64,000 bases of DNA, from NCBI GenBank assembly GCA_035526505.1, contig DATLCF010000002.1:310001-374000 (forward strand), in the 5' to 3' direction. The first letter of the stretch is position 1. Every line of letters starts with the position of its first letter. The notes below the pieces were generated by a model. The model made no database searches, was not told where the DNA came from, and was given only the letters and a program-made list of their open reading frames with translations. The DNA is from DATLCF01 sp035526505. GTDB taxonomy: Bacteria > Patescibacteriota > Saccharimonadia > Saccharimonadales > UBA4665. Positions 16,759-24,389 of this stretch are shown here, piece by piece. The translations under genes and the position numbers were made by a program.

Positions 16759-17307
16759 GCATATCCTTTTTGGCTTTTACTGAATTTAACAGAGAAGGTT
16801 CCGAAACACAAACGCTATGCTGATTGCCGCCCTGCCAAACAGGCGCTCCCTCGTCCAGACCTCCGCCTGGCAAGCACCACGAACTGGCCATATTTGACGA
16901 TACTTCATGGTACGGCTTGAGTTGCACGCACAATAACTCGTCTTAGTGTAATATAATTGCTCGAGCTGACACTCTCGTCTTGTCATGGGCGTATGGTAGC
17001 ACAGGGAGGTGGCAAGCGTAGCTTTACCGAGCCTATTAAGGCACTTACCCCTCATGAGCCTTCCCCGACCCTTACTTTTTGAGTTCTTGACACTGGGTTT
17101 ACACGAAGATTTCTGCATCGTCGGATTTGTTCGTTTTGGCGTTGGCTTGTTTGATTTTTTGTCCTCTGTGCTCTCTTTCTCTTGCTCGAATAACACCTTT
17201 AGGTATTGCTCGACCATAGCCTTTGGTATCGCATAATGCTTCCTGCTGTAGGCTGCTACTGCCTGCTTAACTTTACTCGATTCCTCAACTTCTAGCGGCA
17301 CCGTCAT
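16759..17307 (-). other. Region upstream of carA with a doubtful minus-strand frame
   Basis: No convincing gene lies here. A minus-strand frame from an ATG at 17307 reads a Lys/Glu-rich, protein-like stretch for about 80 residues (segments VKQAVAAYSRKHYAIPKAM and VEQYLKVLFEQEKE), then degenerates into low-complexity residues and runs on to 16786. It could be the decayed 5' part of a small basic protein. It may also be chance, since its first codons overlap the plus-strand YbaK relic. The carAB promoter must lie in this segment; I could not fix its boxes. Confidence 0.25.
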
Positions 17308-17551
17308 TCCTGAAAACGCATCTAAAGAGACACGCTTTGCCACCGAGGAAGAAGTCGAGCAGATAACAGATGGCGTGAAGCCTGGTGGCGTCCCGCCCTT
17401 TGGCAATCTGTTTGGACTGCAAGTAGTAACCGACCCTTGCCTCTACGAGAGCGAAAAGATTATTTTCAATGCGAGCCGAACGTGCTCGATTGCCATGAAG
17501 TCCGCCGACTACAAACAAATGGTCGATCCGCTGGCTGCAGAGATTGTATAG
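17252..17551 (+). pseudogene. YbaK/ProX-type aminoacyl-tRNA deacylase, 5'-truncated
   Basis: The C-terminal half of a YbaK/EbsC editing domain is clear from about 17308: RFATEEEVEQITDGV, the PGGVPPFGNLFGL loop, an EKIIFNA strand and SIAMKSADY before the stop at 17549-17551. The N-terminal half of the usual ~155-residue domain is missing and an in-frame stop precedes the open segment at 17249-17251. Family members hydrolyse mischarged tRNAs in trans. This copy is a relic. Confidence 0.7.
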
Positions 17552-17555
17552 ATGC

Positions 17556-17676
17556 CTAGACATTACGCAGCAGCTTACGAATTTCTTCGATTACGGTCTC
17601 GAGATCGTCTTTATTCGATTCATCGAAAGTTACCTTAACGTACTCTTTCTCCAGCCAAGGTATTATTAGAAAAATA
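17556..17676 (-). pseudogene. C-terminal fragment of an unrecognised protein
   Basis: A minus-strand frame bounded by an in-frame TGA reads about 39 residues of ordinary-looking acidic protein (WLEKEYVKVTFDESN, then DDLETVIEEIRKLL) before a TAG at 17556-17558. There is no start codon in a sensible place. It ends tail-to-tail with the YbaK relic. I do not recognise the family. Confidence 0.35.
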
Positions 17677-17723
17677 TATTTTCAATTTGTAAAGTTTTAC
17701 TTCGCACGAGTTCGAATCCTTCA

Positions 17724-17739
17724 TGGTTCAAATGAACCA
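17724..17739 (+). promoter_or_regulatory. Palindromic operator upstream of the methyltransferase
   Basis: TGGTTCA and TGAACCA form a perfect 7-bp inverted repeat around an AA spacer. The site covers the -35 region of the promoter whose -10 box is at 17747-17752, so it is well placed for repression. Confidence 0.45.
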
Positions 17740-17746
17740 AAAAAGT

Positions 17747-17752
17747 TACACT
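17747..17752 (+). promoter_or_regulatory. -10 box of the methyltransferase gene
   Basis: TACACT stands 7 bases before the ATG at 17760, predicting a leaderless transcript. Confidence 0.5.
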
Positions 17753-17759
17753 ATTAGAT

Positions 17760-18404
17760 ATGAACGTAACTGGACTTGAAGACACTATAAAATGGTACGA
17801 CGAACACGCGGAGCAATATGCTGAAGCGGGTGCGACGTACTTTGACATGAACCACATTACTACTTTTGCAAAGCGGTTGCCCCAAGACGCAACTGTACTT
17901 GATGCTGGCTGTGGTGCCGGACGAGACGCGGATATTCTTAACAAGCAAGGTCTGAAGGTGACAGGTGTTGATCTCTCTGTTGGGTTGCTAGAAGTTGCGA
18001 GGAGAAAGTTTCCAGAAATTACATTCGTCGAGGGCAATCTATTGAGCTTGCCTTTTGACGACGCAAGCTTTGATGGCATGTGGTCGAATACCTCGTTGTT
18101 GCATTTAGAGACGGTAGAAAACGTAAAGCAAGCGCTCGCTGAAATGTACCGAGTACTAAAAAAGCCAGGATTGCTGCATGTCGTAGTTAAAGCACAAACC
18201 GGTGTGAATAAGACGGCTGTTGTCTCGGACAAGCTCTCCGGGCACGATCGCTTTTTCCAATACTTCACAGCGGACGAATTATCCCATCTTCTAACTGCGG
18301 CTGGATTTACGATTGCCCATATCAAGGAATATAGCGAGACTGAGACTATCCCGCATGGACGCCCAGAAGTGGAGCTCATTTGGTGTCTGGCTCAGAAGGA
18401 TTAA
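17760..18404 (+). CDS. SAM-dependent class I methyltransferase
   Basis: A 214-residue enzyme with the Methyltransf_11/25 fold. Motif I VLDAGCGAGRD is at 46-56, the acidic residue after beta-2 in GVDLSVGLL, and motif post-I in LPFDDASFDGMW. The region MYRVLKKPGLLHVVV is the usual beta-5 neighbourhood. Small-molecule methylation is likely; the substrate is unknown. It is monocistronic, with a palindromic operator in its promoter. Downstream 18405-18546 holds nothing I can support. Confidence 0.85.
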   Translation: MNVTGLEDTIKWYDEHAEQYAEAGATYFDMNHITTFAKRLPQDATVLDAGCGAGRDADILNKQGLKVTGVDLSVGLLEVARRKFPEITFVEGNLLSLPFDDASFDGMWSNTSLLHLETVENVKQALAEMYRVLKKPGLLHVVVKAQTGVNKTAVVSDKLSGHDRFFQYFTADELSHLLTAAGFTIAHIKEYSETETIPHGRPEVELIWCLAQKD

Positions 18405-18546
18405 GTCCGAGCTCCGCTAATTTCGAGTATGAGTTGAGTAAGCTAGAACGAACGGTGTTCCAATTTTGAGCTACCTGGCCAGCCAAAAAATTACTTCAAT
18501 CACTTGGCTAATGCTGAAGCTAGGAGATTTTTATGCTGAAAAAGCT

Positions 18547-18588
18547 GAATATATCTAACATTGACATATATCGTATTTAGATATATTC
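18547..18588 (+). promoter_or_regulatory. PadR promoter flanked by a 12-bp inverted repeat
   Basis: GAATATATCTAA (18547-18558) and TTAGATATATTC (18577-18588) are perfect reverse complements separated by 18 bases. The -35 box TTGACA (18561-18566) lies between them and the -10 box TATATT (18582-18587) lies inside the right arm. A PadR dimer or pair of dimers bound here would block the polymerase, which fits autoregulation. The ATG follows 8 bases after the -10 box. Confidence 0.7.
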
Positions 18589-18595
18589 TTACTGT

Positions 18596-18943
18596 ATGAG
18601 TAAAGAACCCAGCCAACTACCACAAGTAGCGTTCAGCATACTTCTAGCGCTGAGTTTGCGCGAACGCCATGGTTACGAAATCATCAAGCAGGTGCAAGAA
18701 GATAGTAATGGCAAGATTTATCTTGGCCCGGGCGCACTGTACACCAGCATCAAACAACTACGGTCACGGGGCCTCATCACTGAAGTCGTACACAAAGACG
18801 ATGCACGCCGGCGCTATTACAAACTTTCAGGCGCCGGCGCACAAGCACTCAAGGAACAGCTGGAATATTACGATGACGTAGTAGCGCTCGCCCAGAAGCG
18901 TAAACTCCTAAACGGCATGCTTTCTTATGTCCAAGCCGTATAA
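18596..18943 (+). CDS. PadR-family transcriptional regulator
   Basis: A 115-residue winged-helix repressor. It shows the PadR pattern: an N-terminal helix ILLALSLRERHGYEIIKQV, the recognition region GALYTSIKQLRSRGLI, the wing with DDARRRYYKL and a short C-terminal dimerisation helix (subfamily 2 length). It overlaps the downstream membrane-protein gene by 17 bases, so both are co-expressed. It probably represses its own operon through the inverted repeat in its promoter and responds to an unknown small ligand or envelope stress. Confidence 0.9.
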   Translation: MSKEPSQLPQVAFSILLALSLRERHGYEIIKQVQEDSNGKIYLGPGALYTSIKQLRSRGLITEVVHKDDARRRYYKLSGAGAQALKEQLEYYDDVVALAQKRKLLNGMLSYVQAV

Positions 18944-19751
18944 ACCCTACAGAGTCTATAAAGCCCTACTGCACCTGTACCCCAAGTCTCACCGAAATGC
19001 GTATGGGCAACAGATGGTACAAACGCTTGACGATATTTTGACAGAGCAGCGAAGTAGCTATGGGCGATTCACCGTTTGGCTGAGAGTTATATATGAATTG
19101 CCGATTAACGTAATTGAAGAAAATTTTAACAGTATGGGAGGAATCAGCGTGAACAAGTTAACCAAAATTAGTAATCGACAGCTGGTATACGGAGCTTTAG
19201 CAATGCTCGTACTTGGTAGCTACGCAGCAACTGCAGCCCTATGGCAGCGCCAACGGACGGAGATTAGCTCGTTGAATAGCCAACTACAAATCGCTTCAGA
19301 AAATCAATTTGCAATGAATGGTGGTTCATATAATGCCGTGACCATTATGCCGAGCGAGGGTGCCGTTTATCTGCCGTTCGCCAATCTCAAATTGCCCGAC
19401 ACTACATTAAACATGGGGCTGGTGTACCATTACAAGCCAGCCGGAACAATCCCTGGGGGTAAAAAAGTATTTCCGCCCGAGGTTAGCGTAAGCACGCACG
19501 ACCTTGCCAACAACAACTTCAGCACCACACAGCAGTTTGACTGTTCACAGGTTGCATATGCAGATTTCGGCGCACCATCATATCCAGTCAACCCTAAATA
19601 CAAATCAAATAGTAGCGTCAAACTAGCCGATGGCAGGCTGATGAATATTTATTACGCCCCGAGTATCCCGGGCTGCGAGGCAACGTGGAAGCTGAACGGT
19701 ATTGACGCGAAAGCTATTGCCGACTCTTTGAAGCAAGCTGTCAGCTACTAG
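18927..19751 (+). CDS. PadR-linked membrane protein of unknown function
   Basis: A 274-residue protein translationally coupled to padR. An N-terminal cytoplasmic segment with LLHLYPKSHRNAYGQQMV resembles the short leader domain seen in PadR-associated permease-like proteins (permease prefix domain). One membrane segment at about 91-108 is followed by a short coiled coil and an extracytoplasmic domain with a conserved-looking Cys pair (FDCSQV, PGCEAT). I do not recognise the outer domain. The pair looks like a regulator with an envelope effector or sensor. Confidence 0.65.
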   Translation: MSKPYKPYRVYKALLHLYPKSHRNAYGQQMVQTLDDILTEQRSSYGRFTVWLRVIYELPINVIEENFNSMGGISVNKLTKISNRQLVYGALAMLVLGSYAATAALWQRQRTEISSLNSQLQIASENQFAMNGGSYNAVTIMPSEGAVYLPFANLKLPDTTLNMGLVYHYKPAGTIPGGKKVFPPEVSVSTHDLANNNFSTTQQFDCSQVAYADFGAPSYPVNPKYKSNSSVKLADGRLMNIYYAPSIPGCEATWKLNGIDAKAIADSLKQAVSY

Positions 19752-19946
19752 CCGTGTTGCATGATTAAGGTTCTAATTTGAGTTACCACGCTCAACCAAG
19801 GTTAGACAACAACCGAGACGAATTCTATCGGCACCAACGCAAACCAAAAAGATCGCAAAGCTCGAGTTAAACTCCCTGATTAGAGAAACTACTGATTTCC
19901 ATGTTCGATTTCTACGCCAGAAACAGAGAGGAAATACTGCCTATCT

Positions 19947-20630
19947 TTAGTAAGTCCAGCTTGAAGTAACCTGTTGCTCATATATGGCGGCCCGCTTGTC
20001 ATAGTATTTCGCCCATTCTTTATCACCATAGCTAAAGTGCCACCACTCGCCATCAAATGGCGCAAAACCGGCTTGCATCATCACGTGACGCAATAGTTGA
20101 CGGTTGTTCCATGCCTTCTTATTAATGAACGGCGAAAAGGTGAATGTATCCGGCACAAACTCGTGTATCTTCGTGCCGAAATTAAGCGGCCTTCCGTTTT
20201 TTGTAATCTGAATATCTACCGCCGCGCCCGCCGGATGCCCGGCCACTTCCGGCACTGCGATCAGGCGGTGCGTAGCTGCCAGTAATTCCTCGCCCGCATA
20301 TTGCGGCGCTAAATCGGCTTTATACTTCTTAAAAAGCTGTTTCTGGATTTCGAGCGCACGGTAGCCATAGACGACTTCAAGCCGTAGGCTGGCGTCTTGT
20401 TCTGCTAAAAATTCTGCGGCCTGTTTGAGTTTTTGTAGCACGCTGCGTCGGACAAATACTTGCTTGCCGGTGTATGTTCGCATGGCCTTATCAATCTGGC
20501 GTGCAGTTAGGTTTACCCCTGTGGATATAGGTACAAGCGGCTCATCTATTGGCTCGACAGACACACTGGCATAATCTTTGTAGTCCAACATCTTTTCTTC
20601 CAGTAATCGGTATATGGCTTGCTTGTTCAT
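19947..20630 (-). CDS. VanX-like D-Ala-D-Ala dipeptidase family protein (M15)
   Basis: A 227-residue zinc peptidase. The catalytic set of the VanX/DdpX family is visible: R91 in YGYRALEIQ, zinc ligands H132 and D139 in AGHPAGAAVDI, catalytic E195 and ligand H198 in GEWWHFSYG. Family members split free D-Ala-D-Ala or related cell-wall dipeptides. The start overlaps the stop of the DapF-like gene (ATGA), so the two are translated together. Cytosolic location is expected because no signal peptide is seen. Confidence 0.85.
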   Translation of the reverse strand: MNKQAIYRLLEEKMLDYKDYASVSVEPIDEPLVPISTGVNLTARQIDKAMRTYTGKQVFVRRSVLQKLKQAAEFLAEQDASLRLEVVYGYRALEIQKQLFKKYKADLAPQYAGEELLAATHRLIAVPEVAGHPAGAAVDIQITKNGRPLNFGTKIHEFVPDTFTFSPFINKKAWNNRQLLRHVMMQAGFAPFDGEWWHFSYGDKEWAKYYDKRAAIYEQQVTSSWTY

Positions 20631-21529
20631 GCCAATTCAAGCTTTCCGTCGTACAGAACCTTCACACCCCCAGCTATGAATGATCCATTAACCGCGCCAG
20701 GGCCATAGGTTGCCTCGGTTCGGATAACTTCCCCGGATGGCTGGATAGCGTCTAGCTTTGCAGATCGCCCCGTTTCCCAGGCTTGAACGACGCCAATAGC
20801 ACAAGTGCCACTACCGCAAGCCGTTTCGTCGAACATAGTGTCCACTGCTTTGACCCAAACGCAAAATGCAGCCTGTTTTGAGGCTTCGTCGTATGAGCTT
20901 ACGCCCACTGCGGGCTGCTCTGCCAATTTGTATGCATTGTTTCGGAGCAAGCCCTCTAAAAGTTGGCGGGGTGTTTGTCCTGGTTCCGGCGTCGTCACAA
21001 GCTGGGTAATGCCGTCGAGTTGGACGAGCCAACCCTCATTTACGCGGCGCACCAGCTCGCCGCCACGCGGCAAGGGCATTTCGAGTTGCACTTCTTTGTT
21101 GCGGATGTTAAAAGTCAGCAAGCGATCTACGCCCGACACTTCAACCAAGCCAGTACACCACTGGCCGCCCGCGAGCAACCGAAGGGCGCTACGAGTAGCA
21201 TTGCCGCAAAACTCGTCCCCTAGCATTTGCACTCTAGCAATCGCATCAGGGTCTTGGGCTTGGGTCACAATACAGCATTGCTCAATCTCTGGCTGGTCGG
21301 GTCGCCTAGTTTTCCATGCTCGCATGATTTGGCCATTGAGGGTCCTCGGGTCGTAGTCCGGTAGTTGGCCAAAGACGATAGCCGTTGTGTTACCCGACGG
21401 ATAGGCAACGGCTACTCGCTCAAGGCGGCTTATTGGTTCGCGCTCGCGCGTTATTTCTCTTTCTAGATCGGCAGGATTCGGAAGTGAGACAACCTCAAAC
21501 TGACCTGCCGTTTTTTCGGTAGGTTCCAT
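20627..21529 (-). CDS. DapF-fold racemase/epimerase-like protein
   Basis: A 300-residue protein of the diaminopimelate epimerase fold. Two active-site cysteines are in place: C108 in GDEFCGNATR and C238 in DETACGSGTCAIG, the hallmark of cofactor-independent amino-acid racemases (DapF, histidine racemase). The sequence around them is divergent and the N-terminus is long, so DAP is not a certain substrate. The ATG at 21529 is chosen because GGAG precedes it by 9 bases and an upstream candidate lies in a terminator. Coupling with a VanX-like dipeptidase suggests D-amino-acid or muropeptide metabolism. Confidence 0.75.
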   Translation of the reverse strand: MEPTEKTAGQFEVVSLPNPADLEREITREREPISRLERVAVAYPSGNTTAIVFGQLPDYDPRTLNGQIMRAWKTRRPDQPEIEQCCIVTQAQDPDAIARVQMLGDEFCGNATRSALRLLAGGQWCTGLVEVSGVDRLLTFNIRNKEVQLEMPLPRGGELVRRVNEGWLVQLDGITQLVTTPEPGQTPRQLLEGLLRNNAYKLAEQPAVGVSSYDEASKQAAFCVWVKAVDTMFDETACGSGTCAIGVVQAWETGRSAKLDAIQPSGEVIRTEATYGPGAVNGSFIAGGVKVLYDGKLELA

Positions 21530-21560
21530 AGTGATTAACTCCATTAGTTCGTTGATATAC

Positions 21561-21583
21561 AAAAATGCCAGCGTCGTGCTGGC
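21561..21583 (-). terminator. Terminator of the yerC-like gene
   Basis: GCCAGC and GCTGGC form a 6-bp stem with a 5-base loop, followed on the minus strand by ATTTTTG. Confidence 0.55.
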
Positions 21584-21611
21584 GTTTGCTATCAGGTTAA
21601 AACGAAGCTAC

Positions 21612-21941
21612 TCAAGCACGAGCTGGCAGAATATGGCCGTGATGAGCGTTAACAATCTTGAGTGCGGCTTCATAACCGCCGCAGCCGTTTTGCATCCAGT
21701 CGCTGATACGGGCAACAGTACGGCTACTCAGCTTAGTTTGTTCCACAATCTCAGTATATTTCTTACCTTGTTGCAGCATCTTGGCAGCTTCAAGACGCGA
21801 GCTAATCTCAATAATTTCTTTCTCCGTCATAGCGTCACGTAAGAAGTTCTGCATAGTTTGAACATCGCTAATAGCAGCAATAGCCTCGGCGAATTGCCGG
21901 GTTGTAGCTCGTTCCCAAACTGAGGTAGCAGATGCTTGCAT
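21612..21941 (-). CDS. TrpR/YerC-family DNA-binding protein
   Basis: A 109-residue TrpR-superfamily repressor of the YerC/YecD group. The helix-turn-helix covers LEAAKMLQQGKKYTEIVEQT and LSSRTVARISDWM, and the C-terminal GCGGYEAAL is characteristic of the group. The ATG at 21941 is preferred over upstream starts because a consensus promoter ends 7 bases before it. A perfect palindrome in that promoter suggests autoregulation. A terminator separates it from the downstream DapF-like gene. Confidence 0.88.
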   Translation of the reverse strand: MQASATSVWERATTRQFAEAIAAISDVQTMQNFLRDAMTEKEIIEISSRLEAAKMLQQGKKYTEIVEQTKLSSRTVARISDWMQNGCGGYEAALKIVNAHHGHILPARA

Positions 21942-21946
21942 GACGC

Positions 21947-21977
21947 TTACTTTATCAAAGTAAAGTAAAAATGTCAA
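21947..21977 (-). promoter_or_regulatory. Promoter and operator of the yerC-like gene
   Basis: On the minus strand TTGACA (21972-21977) and TAAAGT (21949-21954) are 17 bases apart, and the start codon follows 7 bases after the -10 box. TTACTTT (21947-21953) and AAAGTAA (21957-21963) form a perfect palindrome with a 3-base centre covering the -10 box. Confidence 0.65.
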
Positions 21978-22029
21978 TGCTGCTTTTGCACCGCTGTACA
22001 AGGTTCCAAAGTGCCGGGCGCAGGAGGAA

Positions 22030-22203
22030 TTCGAGCGCCAAAGTCCAGTGGACTTTGGTCGCCCGAAGACAAGGGTGCTACCTTTACGCTATCCCTGTCT
22101 AAAGTTTCGTGGCAACAAAGCTTTGACTTATCACAAAAAAAGTAGCAGAATGTATTTTTTGCTGTAAAAAAATAACTCGACGCAAGGAGCGTCTTAATAA
22201 GAA
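22030..22203 (+). promoter_or_regulatory. Upstream region of the sigma-factor gene with two hairpins
   Basis: CCAAAGTCC and GGACTTTGG (22042-22062) form a perfect 9-bp stem with an AGT loop. Further on, GACGC and GCGTC (22179-22183 and 22189-22193) form a 5-bp stem whose 5-base loop is AAGGA, the only Shine-Dalgarno-like element before the ATG at 22204. A TTGACT...CAGAAT pair (17-base spacer, around 22124-22152) may be the promoter. The layout suggests conditional translation, but this is inference. Confidence 0.35.
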
Positions 22204-22914
22204 ATGCCAAACGCCGAACATCTTGTTGTAACAGATATATCAGCCTTGGACTTCGCCACCCCCTTACAAGATGGCGAGCTACCACCAGCGGGCGAAGATA
22301 GGCCGCTTGCCGCAGAGGAGTATCTAGGGGCAGTAGCAGTTGGTATGCCAGGCGGCCAAGTAGATCATCAAGTCGGTATAGAGCACTTAGGACCAGAACA
22401 GGTAGCCGTACACATAGGGGAGCTTTATCCCAAGTTGGTTGCATTCGCTCAATCATTGGTAGGGAATCGCCATACTGCCGAAGATGTTGTTGGCAATGCT
22501 GTACGGGGCGTTATTGAGCGCTCCCTTGGCGGTCAAATGATTTTTGAGGGGATGAGACATGTTCAAAATTACACCTTTCAGTCGGTGCGTAATAGGGCCA
22601 AAGACGAAGGACGTCGCCGTGGTGTGCGCGAAAGACACGGTCTTAATGACCTGGTCGATCCCGTAGAATATGCCAATGTTGTTAGCGATGAAGGTCTTGA
22701 AGAGTCAACTACGGATAAATTTTATGTCCAGCATCTGCTAAACAAACTTCCTCCGCTACAGCGACAAGTCATTACAATGCAGTATATGGACGATATGACG
22801 CTTACCCAGATTGCCGAGGAGCTAAAAATTCCGCCAGGAACTGTGCGCAGTCGGTTACATTATGCACTACAGGCACTCAAAAAGATTACAGCAGAAGATT
22901 CCCCGTTTGCATAA
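22204..22914 (+). CDS. Sigma-70 family (ECF-like) RNA polymerase sigma factor
   Basis: A 236-residue sigma factor. An acidic N-terminal extension of about 75 residues without a known domain precedes region 2 (LYPKLVAFAQSLVGNRHTAEDV onward) and region 4 (LPPLQRQVITMQYMDDMTL, TQIAEELKIPPGTVRSRLH). The domain pair is typical of ECF sigma factors, but the extension is unusual and may bind a regulator. No anti-sigma gene lies next to it. The next gene downstream is a highly expressed-looking repeat protein with its own Shine-Dalgarno site. Confidence 0.85.
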   Translation: MPNAEHLVVTDISALDFATPLQDGELPPAGEDRPLAAEEYLGAVAVGMPGGQVDHQVGIEHLGPEQVAVHIGELYPKLVAFAQSLVGNRHTAEDVVGNAVRGVIERSLGGQMIFEGMRHVQNYTFQSVRNRAKDEGRRRGVRERHGLNDLVDPVEYANVVSDEGLEESTTDKFYVQHLLNKLPPLQRQVITMQYMDDMTLTQIAEELKIPPGTVRSRLHYALQALKKITAEDSPFA

Positions 22915-23028
22915 AGATATGTCATGCATTCCCGGTTACAGCAAATGTACTTGTGCTTAATTATGGTATGGTACTTGTAGGACTTGTCCTATTTTTATTG
23001 GTTCATAAGTAACATAAAAGGAGGCAGT

Positions 23029-23601
23029 ATGCTGAAAGAAATAGTTAATGAAGTATCAGAAGCCGTGGTGGCTGCAGTAAAAGGTGTTGACGACATCTTG
23101 AGTGCCGTGACCAACACTGTTAAAGATCAGGTGGTTAATGTTTTGAAGGGCGCTGGGGACGTGGGCAATGCCGGTACCGATGCTGTTGCCTCGGTTGCCA
23201 GTGGCGCAATTAAGGGTGCAGGCGAAGTTGGCGCATCGGTTACCGACGCTGCGGCCAGCACGCTAAGCGGGGTTGTAAAGGGTGCCAGCCAAGTTGGCGG
23301 CGATGTTATTGGTGCTATCCATGATGGTGCTAAGGGTGTCGTACAGGGCACAGCCGATACGGGTGGCGACATTGGCGGCGCGGCCGTATCGGCCGTAGAA
23401 GGCGCTATTAAAGCAGCCGGTGATGTTGGTGCCGACACTGCCGAAGCAGCTAAGGCAGCTGTTGGTGGTGCTATGGATGCCGCAACCGGCGTAGGTGGCA
23501 ATGCGGTGGAAACCGTACGCGATGCTTTGTTGGGTGCAGCAGCCTTGCCGCGCGACGTTATCGAATCGGCCCTAAAGGGCAGCGACCACGACAAAAAGTA
23601 G
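23029..23601 (+). CDS. Seven-repeat amphipathic helical protein
   Basis: A 190-residue Ala/Gly/Val-rich protein built of seven consecutive 22-residue repeats (about residues 17-170), with a consensus like (I/V)KGAG-VG--(V/A)-A---GA. The first repeat is divergent. The 22-residue period equals two 11-mers, as in apolipoprotein- or LEA-like amphipathic helices that lie on membranes or lipid surfaces. There is no signal peptide. The ATG at 23029 follows a perfect AAAGGAGG site at 23017-23024, suggesting strong translation, and a strong terminator follows. I do not know the function; envelope or stress protection is plausible. Confidence 0.7.
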   Translation: MLKEIVNEVSEAVVAAVKGVDDILSAVTNTVKDQVVNVLKGAGDVGNAGTDAVASVASGAIKGAGEVGASVTDAAASTLSGVVKGASQVGGDVIGAIHDGAKGVVQGTADTGGDIGGAAVSAVEGAIKAAGDVGADTAEAAKAAVGGAMDAATGVGGNAVETVRDALLGAAALPRDVIESALKGSDHDKK

Positions 23602-23623
23602 TTTTGGCAAAGCTAATAGCAAT

Positions 23624-23655
23624 AAAAACAGGCCATATCCATATGGCCTGTTTTT
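23624..23655 (+). terminator. Strong intrinsic terminator after the repeat protein
   Basis: A 15-bp perfect stem with a CC loop, ending in TTTTT. Its A-rich 5' arm would also allow termination on the other strand. Confidence 0.85.
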
Positions 23656-23714
23656 ATTGAACCGGTTCGATCGCAACTGGTATGATTACAATAGACATTA
23701 AACTCCGAGGGACA

Positions 23715-24389
23715 ATGGCAGCGCCAACATTCAAACACACAACTACCACCACACCGGCAGCCGAATATATCGCCCACGCTATACAAACGCAGCTACGGAC
23801 AGGCAAGCGGGTACTGTGGCTGGTAGCAGGCGGATCGGCCATGAGCGTGGCTGTGGAGGCCAGCAAGCTGCTGCATAACACACCCGTACAAAATCTGGCC
23901 GTTAGTATAACCGACGAACGCTATGGCGATGTGGGCCACCCCAACTCCAACTGGCAGCAGCTGCTGGATGCCGGTTTTACGCTGCCGGGCGCTACGTTGG
24001 TGCCCGTACTATATGGGGGCGACACCGCTGCTACCACCCAGCGTTTTGCAAATATGCTACAAACCGCCATTACAGCCGCTGGGTACCGCATTGGGCTGTT
24101 TGGCATTGGGCCGGATGGGCACACGGCTGGCATATTACCCCGCTCAGAATCAGTCGACCAACAGGCGCTGGCTTGCGCCTACGATGGGGGCACATATTCG
24201 CGCATTACCATGACGGTGCCGGCAATAGCCGCCATAGACGAAGCCGTGGCCTATGTTATGGGTGAACAAAAATGGCCGGCTATGGACCGGTTGCAAACCA
24301 ACCTGTCTATTGCCGAGCAGCCCGCGCAAGCGCTCAAAAAAGCCAAAAAGTTCACCGTATTTTCTGATTACCAAAAGGGGAAAGCATGA
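23715..24389 (+). CDS. pgl: 6-phosphogluconolactonase
   Basis: A 224-residue enzyme of the oxidative pentose phosphate pathway that hydrolyses 6-phosphogluconolactone. Family marks are WLVAGGSAMSVAV, the TDERYGDVGHPNSNW segment and LFGIGPDGHTAGILP. The ATG at 23715 follows GAGGGA and gives the usual length; an earlier in-frame ATT-type start would add 11 residues. It overlaps gnd by four bases. The operon order pgl-gnd-zwf gives a complete NADPH-producing branch. Confidence 0.9.
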   Translation: MAAPTFKHTTTTTPAAEYIAHAIQTQLRTGKRVLWLVAGGSAMSVAVEASKLLHNTPVQNLAVSITDERYGDVGHPNSNWQQLLDAGFTLPGATLVPVLYGGDTAATTQRFANMLQTAITAAGYRIGLFGIGPDGHTAGILPRSESVDQQALACAYDGGTYSRITMTVPAIAAIDEAVAYVMGEQKWPAMDRLQTNLSIAEQPAQALKKAKKFTVFSDYQKGKA

